This document shows positions 1-8,553 of a stretch of 59,653 nucleotides of DNA, piece by piece. The position numbers and the translations under genes are program-made. The notes under the pieces are model-generated. The model searched no databases and was not told the DNA's origin. It worked only from the letters and a program-made list of their open reading frames with translations. The stretch lies in the NCBI GenBank assembly GCA_016790225.1, contig JAEUOZ010000030.1, positions 1-59,653 of the forward strand. The letters run 5' to 3'. The stretch is from Rubrivivax sp. (GTDB taxonomy: Bacteria; Pseudomonadota; Gammaproteobacteria; Burkholderiales; Burkholderiaceae). How positions within the stretch are numbered: position 1 is the stretch's first letter; every line of letters begins with the position of its first letter.

Positions 1-381
1 CAGCTGCGGGATGCCGCAGGCGAACTCGACGATGTCGATGCCGCGCGTGACTTCGCCCTGCGCATCCGTGAAGACCTTGCCGTGCTCGGCGGTGATCATG
101 GCCGCCAGCGTGTCGCGGTGCTGGTTGAGCAAGGCCAGGAACTGGTTCAGCACCCGGGCGCGCCGGATGGGCGGCATGTCGCCCCAGGCCGGCTGCGCGG
201 CCCGCGCGGCGGCGACTGCCGCCTGCACATCGGCCGCCTCGGCCAGCAGCACCTGACGCGCCGCCTCGCCGGTGGCCGGGTTCCAGACCGTCTGGCGCCG
301 CGTGCTGCTGCCCGCCGTGCGCGCGCCGCCGATCCAATGGCCGACATCGGCCGTCTGCGTGAAGGCTTCGGGTGCGCCCAT
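1..381 (-). CDS. mmsA: Methylmalonate-semialdehyde dehydrogenase (acylating), N-terminal part
   Basis: The first 127 residues are present and the gene runs off the left edge. It starts at ATG 381 and reads openly to base 1. The start [20 protein letters not shown], then [20 protein letters not shown] and [19 protein letters not shown], is characteristic of the CoA-acylating aldehyde dehydrogenases of valine, inositol or propionate catabolism, which turn (methyl)malonate semialdehyde into an acyl-CoA with NAD. The catalytic Cys domain lies outside the window. The assignment within the family (methylmalonate versus malonate semialdehyde) is inferred from these N-terminal motifs only. Confidence 0.85.
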   Translation of the reverse strand, partial: MGAPEAFTQTADVGHWIGGARTAGSSTRRQTVWNPATGEAARQVLLAEAADVQAAVAAARAAQPAWGDMPPIRRARVLNQFLALLNQHRDTLAAMITAEHGKVFTDAQGEVTRGIDIVEFACGIPQL

Positions 382-519
382 GGTCGCTGTCTCCTGGTCT
401 GTTCGGTCGTCGCCGCTGGAAAACGCCCTACTGTAGTCGGCAGCCCGTGCCGGGGTTCAGAGCTGGGGCGTTCCCATCGACGCCGGCAGGCCCGAGCGAC
501 CTGCGCCCGCCGCACACCC

Positions 520-553
520 AAAAAAAGAGCCCACCGGCGCGAGCCGGTGGGCT
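520..553 (-). terminator. Strong Rho-independent terminator, minus-strand direction
   Basis: A perfect 11-bp stem (528-538 with 543-553, arm AGCCCACCGGC, 4-nt loop) is followed on the minus strand by one base and seven U residues (520-526). The shape is textbook, but no minus-strand gene lies just upstream of it. It therefore either ends a small RNA starting near 640 or acts as an attenuator in the leader of mmsA, which begins at 381. Confidence 0.8.
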
Positions 554-645
554 GTGATAAGTCCTTCGAAAAGGACGTCGTTGGGACCGTCGAGACCGCT
601 GTCGCGTGACATCGGTCACAAACCATGAAGCGTTTCGAATGTAGT
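520..645 (-). ncRNA. Candidate structured small RNA or mmsA leader attenuator
   Basis: The 312-bp space between mmsA and the UPF0149 gene holds no convincing protein gene. On the minus strand it has a hairpin at 559-574 (GTCCTT/AAGGAC, loop CGAA read on the plus strand) followed by the strong terminator at 520-553. An isolated terminator with a structured stretch before it is the usual sign of a small RNA or leader RNA. No family is recognised and no clear promoter was found, so the 5' end is a guess. Confidence 0.35.
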
Positions 646-693
646 CCAGGGCCTCTTTCAGCGCCCCCCTAACAGAAGGGAGAGAATGCTTCG

Positions 694-1359
694 ATGCAAC
701 GCCCGCAGCAACCGTTGACGAATGCACAGATCGAGGAGCTGGATCAGCTGCTGGCCAGCATCCATGCGCCTTTGCAGCCGATGGATGCCAGTGCACTGGA
801 TGGTTATCTGTGCGGCGTCCTGTTGCAGCCGGTAACCATTTCGCTGGAAGACTGGCTGCCGCTGGTGCTGGATGTCGATGGCCAGCCGGTGCCCGGCAGC
901 ATCACCACCGCGCGCATCGCCGACATGGCCTCGTGCCGCTTGGGGGAATTGCGCCAGCTCGTGCAGGCCCGTCAATGGTTCGACCCCTGGATCTTTGAAA
1001 CCGACGATGACAGCGCGTCGCCGGTCTCGGCGCAGCTCCCCTGGGTGGCCGGCTTTGCCGCGGCGATGGAGCGCTTCCCCGCGCTGATGGCGATGGAAGA
1101 CCCGGCGCTGCTCGAGCCGCTGGCCGTGCTCTACGCCGCCTTCGACCCTGAAGACCTGGAAGAAGCCGAGGAGCTGCTGCCCATCATCGAGACGCTGCAG
1201 CCGCCGCAGACGCTGGAGGAGGCGGCCGAAGACCTGGTGCGCAGCGTGCTGCTGCTGGCCGATGTCAGCCAGCCCCGCGCGATGACGCACCCGCCCGGGC
1301 GGCGCCACGGCGGCCCGCCGCGCCGGGGTCAGGCGCCTGGCCGTTCGCACCGCCGCTGA
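694..1359 (+). CDS. UPF0149 (YecA/YgfB-like) family protein
   Basis: A 221-residue acidic, helical protein. The N-terminal block LTNAQIEELDQLLASI followed by MDASALDGYLCGVLLQP is the signature of the YecA/YgfB family, whose function is poorly defined. The SEC-C zinc motif carried at the C-terminus of some YecA proteins is absent; the tail is instead Arg/Pro/Gly rich. The start is chosen at ATG 694, with a purine-rich AGAAGGGAGAG about 10 bases upstream. It stands alone, convergent with the Hsp70-like gene. Confidence 0.8.
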   Translation: MQRPQQPLTNAQIEELDQLLASIHAPLQPMDASALDGYLCGVLLQPVTISLEDWLPLVLDVDGQPVPGSITTARIADMASCRLGELRQLVQARQWFDPWIFETDDDSASPVSAQLPWVAGFAAAMERFPALMAMEDPALLEPLAVLYAAFDPEDLEEAEELLPIIETLQPPQTLEEAAEDLVRSVLLLADVSQPRAMTHPPGRRHGGPPRRGQAPGRSHRR

Positions 1360-1397
1360 GCGCGCGGCTTCAGGCGCTCGAGCTCAGGCGCCCGGAT

Positions 1398-2702
1398 TCA
1401 CGGGCTTGGGCCGAAGAGCCGCAGCCCTGCTTCACCCAGGCCGCGCGCGACGCTGGCAAAGGGATCGCCCTGCACGGCCTGCGCCCTCGGAAAACGCGCC
1501 ACGATGCGCTGCGCCAGCGGCCGCAGCCCGGTCGATCCGCCCGTGAGGTACACGGCATCGATCTGCTCGGCGCGCAGGCCGGCGCGGCGCGCCGTCTCCA
1601 CCGCCGCCGTCTCGATGCGCGCGCAATCGAGCTCGATCGCCTCGCCGGCCTGCTGCTCGCTCACGGCGGCCCGCAGGCCGGACTCGACCCAGCCCAGGTC
1701 GATGTCGGCCTGGCCGCCGCTGGCGGCCTGGATCTTGGCCTCTTCGGCGGCCGCGGCCAGCGCGTGGCCCAGCCGTTCCAGCAGCACCGTCATCAGCCGC
1801 CGGTGGTGGCGCTCGTCGGCGTACCAGCTGCGCATCTGCCGCTGCTCGGCCAGCCGGGCCGGGGCGTAGACGGTGTTGATCAGGTGCCAGCTCGCCAGAT
1901 CGAAGTAGATGCCGCTGGGCACCTCGCGCGGCGTCTGACCGGCACGCGCCGGCCCCCGCGATCCCAGGCCCAGCAAGGGCATCAGGCTGGCCAGGGACAC
2001 CCGGCGGTCGAAGTCGGTGCCCGCCAGATGCACGCCATGGTTGGCCAGGATGTCGTCCTGGCGATCCATCCGCTGACGGCGCTCGGGGCTCAGGCGCACG
2101 ACCGAAAAGTCCGAGGTGCCGCCGCCGATGTCGGCCACCAGCACACATTGCTCGTGATCCAGCCGCGATTCGTGGTCCAGCGCCGCGGCGATCGGCTCGA
2201 ACTGGAAATGCAGCTCTTCGAAGCCCACGCGCCGCGCGGCGGCTTCCAGCGCCTGCTGCGCCTGCCGGTCGCGCACGGGATCGTCGTCCACGAAGTGCAC
2301 CGGCCGGCCCAGCACCGCGCGGCGCAGCGGGCGCCCGGCATGGGCCTCGGCGCAGCGCTTCAGGTGCCGCAGGTAGGTGGCGACGACATCGCCGTAGCGC
2401 ACGCTGCGCCCGGCGCCCACGTCGGTGGTCTGCTCCAGCAAGGGCGAGCCGAGGATGCTCTTCATCGAGCGCATCAGGCGGCCGTCCAGCCCGTCCACAT
2501 ACGCCGCCACCGCCGCGCGGCCGAATTCGCAGTGCGGTTCATTGCCGATGCCGCCTTCGCTGGCGTAGAAGACGGCCGTGGGCATGGTCGGCCAGCGGGC
2601 TTCGAGCGGCACCAGCTCCAGCCCACCCGCGGCCAGCGGCAGCGCGACGGCGGAATTGGAGGTGCCAAAGTCGATCGCGCACCACGGGGCTTGCGGCTGC
2701 AT
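1398..2702 (-). CDS. yegD: YegD-type Hsp70 family (DnaK-like ATPase) protein
   Basis: 434 residues, close to E. coli YegD (about 450) and lacking the substrate-binding and lid domains of DnaK. Actin/Hsp70 ATPase signatures are visible: phosphate-1 loop IDFGTSNSAVAL near residue 10, phosphate-2 loop VADIGGGTSDFSVV near 190, and adenosine-binding VYLTGGSTGLRPL near 390. The family is presumed chaperone-related, but its clients are unknown. It is cytoplasmic, with no signal peptide. It stands as a single gene, with about 200 bp of upstream space before the next plus-strand ORF. Confidence 0.88.
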   Translation of the reverse strand: MQPQAPWCAIDFGTSNSAVALPLAAGGLELVPLEARWPTMPTAVFYASEGGIGNEPHCEFGRAAVAAYVDGLDGRLMRSMKSILGSPLLEQTTDVGAGRSVRYGDVVATYLRHLKRCAEAHAGRPLRRAVLGRPVHFVDDDPVRDRQAQQALEAAARRVGFEELHFQFEPIAAALDHESRLDHEQCVLVADIGGGTSDFSVVRLSPERRQRMDRQDDILANHGVHLAGTDFDRRVSLASLMPLLGLGSRGPARAGQTPREVPSGIYFDLASWHLINTVYAPARLAEQRQMRSWYADERHHRRLMTVLLERLGHALAAAAEEAKIQAASGGQADIDLGWVESGLRAAVSEQQAGEAIELDCARIETAAVETARRAGLRAEQIDAVYLTGGSTGLRPLAQRIVARFPRAQAVQGDPFASVARGLGEAGLRLFGPSP

Positions 2703-2910
2703 TCGGGCTCTCCGGCCAAAAGGGCGCGGATTGTAGGAGCGCGCTCGGCCGGCCCCCCGCTCGAGTTGACCGCTTCGCCCCAGGGCCCTGCTGAATTGGG
2801 GGGTTGGGCAGGCGGTATTTTCACGCCAGGGTCACAGTGTTGCGAGCACACTCGCGGCAAGGCAGTTCGCCCCAAAGAACCCAACGCCTCACCTCCGCCG
2901 GAGCCCCGTC

Positions 2911-3132
2911 ATGCCCGCCTCCAACCCCGCCTCGTGGATCCGGAGATGGCGCCGCGCGCGTCGCGATACCGATTGGGCCGATCTGGGCACCGCCTTCGGC
3001 CTGGAGCGCAGCCTGGAGCAGGCGTCGGCACCTCAAGCGGCCAGCGCCGAGGCCACCGGCCCGGGTACTGGTGCGCCGCCGCGCACCTGGTGGCAGCGCT
3101 GGGGGCGCCGCTCCGCCGTGCGCCGCGCCTGA
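2911..3132 (+). CDS. Small basic hypothetical protein
   Basis: 73 residues, rich in Arg, Ala and Trp, with the central segment DTDWADLGTAFGLERSL. Support comes from strongly G/C-biased third positions, an ATG after a weak GCCGGAG ribosome site, and a size fitting the gap between yegD and the universal stress gene. No signal peptide or membrane segment is seen. No function can be assigned, and chance coding in high-GC DNA is possible. Confidence 0.5.
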   Translation: MPASNPASWIRRWRRARRDTDWADLGTAFGLERSLEQASAPQAASAEATGPGTGAPPRTWWQRWGRRSAVRRA

Positions 3133-3228
3133 GGCAGACGCAGCGGAATCAGCCCACGCCTGGACAGGCACCGGCCGCCGCACGGGGCAGCGGTGGGTTG
3201 GCGCAGGGGATCGCCGCTTGCGCGTCCT

Positions 3229-3654
3229 TCAGCGGATCAGCAGCACCGGCACCTTGCAGTGCGCCAGCACCTTGGTGGCCACTGAGCCCATCACCAGGTT
3301 GGCCAGCGTGCTGTGGCCGTGCGAACCCATGATGATCATGTCGAAGTCGCCCTTCTCGGCGATCTGCGCGATGTTGTCCGCCGCCGCGCCCGGCTTGGCC
3401 AGGTACGCGATCTTCAGCGAGGGCTTCTTGCCGAAGAAGCTGCGGATCGGCTTGAAGACCTTCTCGGCCTCGTCGTCGTAGTAGGCCTTGAGCGTCTGCT
3501 TGTCGATCACCGCCGCGGCGCGCGGGGGAACGGCCGGCACCGAGTGCAGGATGCTGTACTCGTGCGCGCCGCCCAGCCACTCGTCATGGGCGGCCAGATA
3601 GCCCAGCATGCGCTTGGTGTAGGAGCTTCCGTCCACGGCAACCAGGATCTTCAT
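3229..3654 (-). CDS. Universal stress protein, UspA family
   Basis: 141 residues, a single Usp domain. The N-terminus MKILVAVDGSSYTKRML holds the first strand and nucleotide-contacting Asp. The C-terminal motif G-S-H-G-(9 residues)-G-S (MGSHGHSTLANLVMGSVA) is the ATP-binding signature of the ATP-binding Usp class. Usp proteins accumulate in growth arrest or oxygen limitation. An FNR-box-like site at 3743-3756 sits about 95 bp upstream of the ATG, matching the anaerobic induction known for several proteobacterial usp genes. Monocistronic. Confidence 0.92.
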   Translation of the reverse strand: MKILVAVDGSSYTKRMLGYLAAHDEWLGGAHEYSILHSVPAVPPRAAAVIDKQTLKAYYDDEAEKVFKPIRSFFGKKPSLKIAYLAKPGAAADNIAQIAEKGDFDMIIMGSHGHSTLANLVMGSVATKVLAHCKVPVLLIR

Positions 3655-3742
3655 CGTCTATCTCCTTCTGGGATGGTTCATCGGTGTGGAGCCTTGCTGC
3701 CCCGGCAAGTTCAGTATCCCCCGCGGTCTGTTCGACGCGGCC

Positions 3743-3756
3743 TTGGCCTGCATCAA
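3743..3756 (-). promoter_or_regulatory. FNR/ANR-box-like site upstream of the universal stress gene
   Basis: TTGGCCTGCATCAA matches the FNR consensus TTGAT-N4-ATCAA at 8 of 10 fixed positions. On the minus strand a -10-like GATACT lies at 3718-3713, which puts a start near 3706 and the site centre about 43 bp upstream, close to class II FNR activation (-41.5). The site overlaps the stop codon of the metallophosphoesterase gene. Confidence 0.5.
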
Positions 3757-4529
3757 ACGTCGAAGCAGCGCAGGGGATCGTGGCCTTCGGCTTCACCCTT
3801 GCGCACCAGGCCGCGCGCCTGGCAGACCACCCGCGCAGGCCGGCGGCCGGCGCGCGGCACCGCGTAGTCGTGGCGGCAATGCAGGTGCCCGTGCAGCCAC
3901 AAGTCGGCACGCGGGATCAGGTCGTCATCGGCGTTGCAGAAGCTGGCCGTGCCCGGCTGGCGGCCATAGCGTGGATCGGCGCTGCGCAGGCTGGGCGCAA
4001 AGTGCGTGATGACCACCGTGGCCTGCGGCGCGGGCGAGGGCACGGCGCCGAGCGCCGCCTCGAGCCAGGCGCGGCAGGCCAGGCCCTCGATGCGCACGGC
4101 CGCCGCGTCGAAGGGCAGGCCGGCGCGCGTGGCCTTCATGGTGCGGGCAAAGTAGCCGCCGGCGCGCAGGGCGCGTTCGCGCTGCGCGGCACCAAAGAGA
4201 TCGAAATCGCTCCAGCGCGTGGCGCCCACGAAGCGGATGCGCCGGCCCTCGCGGTCAACCAGCTCCAGGCTTTCGCGGTGCAGCAGCCGGATGCCCAGGG
4301 CCGCGCAGAAGGCGCGCAGTTCGGGCAGTGCCAGATCCACGTCGCGACCGTCGAACTCGTGGTTGCCCGGCACCAGCAGCACCGGCACCGGCCAGCCGGC
4401 AAAGCGACGCAGGCCCTCCCAGCGGCTGTCGATGTCGCCGGCCAGCACCAGCAGCTCGGCCTGCGGCGCCGGCTCGGGATCGAAGGGCTCGGTCTCCAGG
4501 TGGAGATCGGACAGCAGCTGCAAGCGCAT
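3753..4529 (-). CDS. Calcineurin-like metallophosphoesterase
   Basis: 258 residues with the full dinuclear-metal motif set: SDLHLE (Asp8, His10), LAGDID (Asp32), PGNHEF, the isolated His in VVITHFAPS, and HGHLH near the C-terminus. The family hydrolyses phosphomonoesters or diesters; the substrate cannot be told from sequence. The short form with DLHLE is typical of stand-alone cytoplasmic bacterial enzymes. It lies downstream of pckG on the same strand, with a hairpin between them, so it may have its own promoter. Confidence 0.88.
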   Translation of the reverse strand: MRLQLLSDLHLETEPFDPEPAPQAELLVLAGDIDSRWEGLRRFAGWPVPVLLVPGNHEFDGRDVDLALPELRAFCAALGIRLLHRESLELVDREGRRIRFVGATRWSDFDLFGAAQRERALRAGGYFARTMKATRAGLPFDAAAVRIEGLACRAWLEAALGAVPSPAPQATVVITHFAPSLRSADPRYGRQPGTASFCNADDDLIPRADLWLHGHLHCRHDYAVPRAGRRPARVVCQARGLVRKGEAEGHDPLRCFDV

Positions 4530-4598
4530 GCGGGCCGTTCAGGCGCCGTCCGACGGCGGCCTGCAGGCGCAGCGGCATTCAGCGTCTGAAATCAAGAA

Positions 4599-4616
4599 GG
4601 GCACCATGAGGTGCCC
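4599..4616 (-). terminator. Probable terminator of pckG
   Basis: A GGGCACC/GGTGCCC 7-bp stem with 4-nt loop lies 23 bp past the pckG stop. On the minus strand it is followed by TTCTTGATTTC, a T-rich but interrupted run, so termination may be partial. Confidence 0.5.
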
Positions 4617-4638
4617 CATTGTGGCGGCCGAGAAGGGG

Positions 4639-6507
4639 TCAGGCCGCGAGGCGCTGCTCGATGCGCGCCTTGGTGGCGGGCAACTCGGTGGGCAGGTGGT
4701 AGGCCAGCTGGGTGAACAGCTCGTCGTGCAGCACCAGTTCCTGCTGCCATGCGGCCTTGTCCACACCGATCACGCTGTCGAACTGCGCGCGGCTGAAGGC
4801 CAGGCCGTCCCAGCGCAGGTCTTCATAGCGCGGGCTCACGCCGAAGGCGTTTTCCACGCCCTCGGCCTTGCCGTCGATGCGTGCCAGCATCCACTCGAGC
4901 ACACGCATGTTGTCACCGTAGCCCGGCCAGACAAACTTGCCGTCCGCGCCCTTGCGGAACCAGTTGACGCAGAAGATGCGCGGCAGCTTCGCACCGGCTT
5001 GCTGCAGCTTGGCGCCCATGTTGAGCCAATGCTGGAAGTGATCGGCCATGTTGTAGCCCATGAAGGGCAGCATCGCGAACGGGTCGCGACGCACGACGCC
5101 TTGCTGGCCAGCAGCGGCGGCGGTGGTCTCGCTGCCCATCGTGGCGGCCATGTAGACGCCTTCGACCCAGTCGCGCGCCTCGGTGACCAGCGGCACGGTG
5201 GTGGAACGGCGACCGCCGAAGATGAAGGCGTCCAGCGCATAGCCCTCGGGTGAATCCCACTGGGGATCGAGCACCGGGTTGTTGACCGCGGCCACGGTGA
5301 AACGCGCGTTGGGGTGCGCCGCCTTGGCGCCGGTTTCCTTGGCCATCTCGGGCGTCCAGTCCTTGCCCTGCCAGTCGATCAGGTGCGCGGGCGGCGTCTT
5401 GGTCATGCCTTCCCACCAGACATCGCCGTCATCGGTGAGCGCCACGTTCGTGAAGATCACGTCGCGCCGCAGCGAATCCATGCAGTTGGGGTTGGTCTCG
5501 TGGTTGGTGCCCGGGGCGACGCCGAAATAGCCGGCTTCCGGGTTGATGGCGTGCAGGCGGCCATCCTTTCCGGGCTTGATCCAGGCGATGTCGTCGCCCA
5601 CCGTGGTGACCTTCCAGCCCGGGTAGGCGCCTTGCGGCGGCACGAGCATCGCAAAGTTGGTCTTGCCGCAGGCACTGGGGAAGGCGGCGCCGACGTGGTA
5701 GCGGCGGCCTTCAGGCGAGGTGACGCCCAGGATCAGCATGTGCTCGGCCAGCCAGCCCTGATCGCGGCCCATGGTGGAGGCGATGCGCAGCGCAAAGCAC
5801 TTCTTGCCCAGCAGCGCATTGCCACCGTAGCCCGAGCCGTAGCTCCAGATCTCGCGCGTCTCGGGGTAGTGGACGATGTACTTGGTCTTGTTGCAGGGCC
5901 AGGCGACATCCTTCTGGCCCGGCACCAGCGGCGCGCCCACCGTGTGCACGCAGGGCACGAAGTCGCCCTCGGCACCCAGCACCTCCAGGGCGCCGGCGCC
6001 CATGCGCGTCATGATGCGCATGTTGACGGCCACGTAAGGGCTGTCGGACAGCTCCACACCGATGTGCGAGATGTGCGAGCCCAGCGGGCCCATGGAGAAC
6101 GGCACCACGTACATCGTGCGGCCGCGCATGCAGCCCTTGAACAGCGCCGCCTCGCCGGTCTGCAGCAGGGCGCGCATCTCGGCCGGGGCCTTCCAGTTGT
6201 TGGTGGGGCCGGCGTCTTCGGCGCGCTCGCAGCAGATGAAGGTGCGGTCTTCGACGCGCGCCACATCCGAAGGATCCGACAGCGCGAGGTAGCTGTTGGG
6301 GCGAAGCTCGGGGTTGAGCTTCTTCATCGTGCCGCCGGCCACCAGCTGGGCGCACAGGCGGTTGTACTCTTCCTCGCTGCCGTCACACCAGTAGATCTCG
6401 GCCGGCTCGGTGAGCGCGGCGATCTGGGCAACCCAGCTCAGCAGCTTGGCGTTCTTCACATGGGCGGGCGCATTCAGGCGCTGCCCGGGCATGGCAGGAT
6501 GGTTCAT
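4639..6507 (-). CDS. pckG: Phosphoenolpyruvate carboxykinase (GTP)
   Basis: 622 residues, usual for the GTP-dependent PEPCK family, which interconverts oxaloacetate and PEP at the entry to gluconeogenesis. Visible marks are the kinase loop [12 protein letters not shown] with the hyper-reactive Cys, [19 protein letters not shown], the metal/substrate stretch [21 protein letters not shown], and [14 protein letters not shown] in the guanine-binding part. The ATG at 6507 ([11 protein letters not shown]) is preferred over the upstream in-frame ATG at 6585: the family starts about here and GGAA lies 10 bases before it. Cytoplasmic. Confidence 0.95.
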   Translation of the reverse strand: MNHPAMPGQRLNAPAHVKNAKLLSWVAQIAALTEPAEIYWCDGSEEEYNRLCAQLVAGGTMKKLNPELRPNSYLALSDPSDVARVEDRTFICCERAEDAGPTNNWKAPAEMRALLQTGEAALFKGCMRGRTMYVVPFSMGPLGSHISHIGVELSDSPYVAVNMRIMTRMGAGALEVLGAEGDFVPCVHTVGAPLVPGQKDVAWPCNKTKYIVHYPETREIWSYGSGYGGNALLGKKCFALRIASTMGRDQGWLAEHMLILGVTSPEGRRYHVGAAFPSACGKTNFAMLVPPQGAYPGWKVTTVGDDIAWIKPGKDGRLHAINPEAGYFGVAPGTNHETNPNCMDSLRRDVIFTNVALTDDGDVWWEGMTKTPPAHLIDWQGKDWTPEMAKETGAKAAHPNARFTVAAVNNPVLDPQWDSPEGYALDAFIFGGRRSTTVPLVTEARDWVEGVYMAATMGSETTAAAAGQQGVVRRDPFAMLPFMGYNMADHFQHWLNMGAKLQQAGAKLPRIFCVNWFRKGADGKFVWPGYGDNMRVLEWMLARIDGKAEGVENAFGVSPRYEDLRWDGLAFSRAQFDSVIGVDKAAWQQELVLHDELFTQLAYHLPTELPATKARIEQRLAA

Positions 6508-6772
6508 CGGGAGTTCCGTGGAGAAGAAGGTTGCAAAGGCGATTTCCGGCCAATGTCGAACTTCGGGCTCACCCTGAATCGGCACTCGCCGCAGACCACC
6601 ACCCCCGCCCGCTGCGGCGCTCGAACCACGCGCCGATGCAGCAAAGGGGGACGGATTGTGAGTCCAATGTAATCAGCCCGTAACCGCCCATGCTTTGGGG
6701 GTCATGCAAGTTCGGTATGACTTGATACGCCCCTTTTGGGTGTCACAAGTTTGGTGAAAGGAAAGGCTTTTG

Positions 6773-7342
6773 ATGCAGGTCCTGAGCGTGAATGTGGGCC
6801 GGGCGCAGGCGCGGCTGATCAACGGCCGCCGCGTGGCCACGGCCATCGGCAAACACCCGGTCGAAGGGCCGGTGGCGGTGCGGCCGCTGGGCCTGGATGG
6901 CGACGAACAGGCCGACCCCAGCGTGCACGGCGGCCTGAGCAAGGCCCTCTATGCGTACCCGGCGCAGCACTATGCGTTCTGGCGCACGGTGCGGGCGCAG
7001 GCCCGCGTGGCCCTGTGGGACGACGCCCTGCCGCACGGCGCGATGGGCGAAAACCTCACGCTTGAGGGCCTGGAGGAAGCCGCGCTGTGGATCGGCGACC
7101 GGCTGCGGCTGCCGGACTGCGTGCTGGCGGTGAGCGAGCCGCGCCAGCCCTGCTTCAAGTTCAACGCCGCGATGGGCTTCGAGCAGGCCGCCGGGCTGAT
7201 GCTGCAAAGCGGCTATTGCGGCAGCTACCTGGCGGTGATCGAGCCCGGCACGGTGAGCGCCGGCCAGCGCATCGAACTGCTGCCCGGCCCGCGCGAGGTC
7301 AACTTGCGCGAGCTGTTCATGGCGCGCCGCCGCCCGGCCTGA
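6773..7342 (+). CDS. MOSC domain-containing protein (YiiM-like)
   Basis: 189 residues starting at ATG 6773, with GGAAAGG 6 bases upstream. MOSC features are VEGPVAVRPLGLDGDEQADP, the conserved VHGG-SKALYAYP, GAMGENLTLEGL, and the single Cys in SEPRQPCFKF that in MOSC enzymes may bind sulfur or molybdenum cofactor. YiiM relatives reduce N-hydroxylated bases such as 6-hydroxylaminopurine. That activity is family inference and not provable here. Divergent from pckG across 265 bp. Confidence 0.85.
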   Translation: MQVLSVNVGRAQARLINGRRVATAIGKHPVEGPVAVRPLGLDGDEQADPSVHGGLSKALYAYPAQHYAFWRTVRAQARVALWDDALPHGAMGENLTLEGLEEAALWIGDRLRLPDCVLAVSEPRQPCFKFNAAMGFEQAAGLMLQSGYCGSYLAVIEPGTVSAGQRIELLPGPREVNLRELFMARRRPA

Positions 7343-7396
7343 GAGGCGCCTTGAGCGGCGGCAGCCTCACGCTGCCTCACGCTGCCGCACGCTGTC

Positions 7397-8485
7397 TCAC
7401 GCGGCATGCGCCGGGTAGTCGGTATAGCCCTCCGCGCCGCCGCCGTAGTAGGTCTTGCGATGGCTCTCGGCCAGCGGCAGGTCTTCGCGCAGGCGGCGGC
7501 CCAGATCCGGGTTGGCGATGAAGGGCTTGCCGAAGGCCACGGCATCCGCGGCGCCTTCGGCCACGGCCTGCAGCGCCATCTCGCGCGTGTAGCCGTTGTT
7601 GACGATCCAGGCGCCGCCGAAACCGCGACGCAGCGCGGCGTAATCGAAGGGCGCGATGTCCCGCGGGCCGCCGGTGGCGCCTTCGATCAGGTGCACGAAG
7701 GCCAGGTCCAGCGGCGCCAGGCGCTGCAACGCGCGGCCGTAGAGCGCCTGCGGATCGCTGTCCGGGCCCGCATCGTTGGCCGGGGTCACCGGTGAGATCC
7801 GCAGGCCCGTGCGCGCCGCGCCGGCCTGTGCAGCCACCGCCTGCATCACCTCCAGCAGCAGCCGCGTGCGGCCTTCGATGTCGCCGCCGTAGCCATCGCT
7901 GCGGTCATTGATGGTGTCGCGCAGGAACTGCTCGATCAGGTAGCCATTGGCCGCGTGCACCTCCACGCCGTCGAAGCCGGCTTCCATGGCACAGCGCGCG
8001 CCATGGGCAAAGGCATCCACGACCTGCGGCATTTCCTCGGTGCGCAGCGCGCGCGGCGGGCTGCAGGCCACGAAGGCGCCGTCCACCAGCACACGCCCCG
8101 CCGCGGCACGCGCGGTGGACGACACCGGTGCCTGGCCGCCGGGCTGCAGCCGGGTGTGCGAGATGCGGCCCACGTGCCAGAGCTGGCACAGGATCAGGCC
8201 GCCGCGTGCGTGCACGGCATCGGTCACCTCGCGCCAGGCGGCCACCTGCGCCGGCGTGTGGATGCCGGGCGTATCGGCATAGCCCTGGCCTTCGGCACAG
8301 ACCTGCGTGGCCTCGCTGACGATGAGGCCCGCGCCGGTGGCGGGATCGGCTCGCTGTGCGTAGTACTGCGCCATCAGCGGCACCGGTACGCAGCCGGGTG
8401 CGCGGTTGCGCGTGAGCGGCGCCATCACGATGCGGCTGGACAGCTGCAGCGCGCCGATGCGAAGGGGATCGAAGAGAGAGGGCAT
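7397..8485 (-). CDS. nemA: Old Yellow Enzyme family alkene reductase
   Basis: 362 residues, an FMN-dependent NAD(P)H ene-reductase with the NemA-class layout: FDPLRIGALQLSSRIVMAPLTRNR at the start, SEATQVCAEGQGY, QLWHVGRISH, the catalytic pair in VEVHAANGYLIEQFLRD (His, Asn), and the C-terminal VAFGKPFIANPDL. It reduces activated double bonds, N-ethylmaleimide and nitrate esters. The gene is divergent from rlmJ with only 68 bp between starts. Exact substrates are unknown. Confidence 0.92.
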   Translation of the reverse strand: MPSLFDPLRIGALQLSSRIVMAPLTRNRAPGCVPVPLMAQYYAQRADPATGAGLIVSEATQVCAEGQGYADTPGIHTPAQVAAWREVTDAVHARGGLILCQLWHVGRISHTRLQPGGQAPVSSTARAAAGRVLVDGAFVACSPPRALRTEEMPQVVDAFAHGARCAMEAGFDGVEVHAANGYLIEQFLRDTINDRSDGYGGDIEGRTRLLLEVMQAVAAQAGAARTGLRISPVTPANDAGPDSDPQALYGRALQRLAPLDLAFVHLIEGATGGPRDIAPFDYAALRRGFGGAWIVNNGYTREMALQAVAEGAADAVAFGKPFIANPDLGRRLREDLPLAESHRKTYYGGGAEGYTDYPAHAA

Positions 8486-8553
8486 GCGGCAAGCTTATCC
8501 GCACGCGCAGCCGGGCCGGCGCAGCGGGCGCTGTCGGCCAGTACAGTCGGCGC

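Noticed and set aside
6508..6772. Riboswitch or clear promoter between pckG and the MOSC gene
   Set aside because: Only weak -10/-35 fragments (TACATT, TTGCAT) at wrong spacings; no conserved RNA fold recognised.
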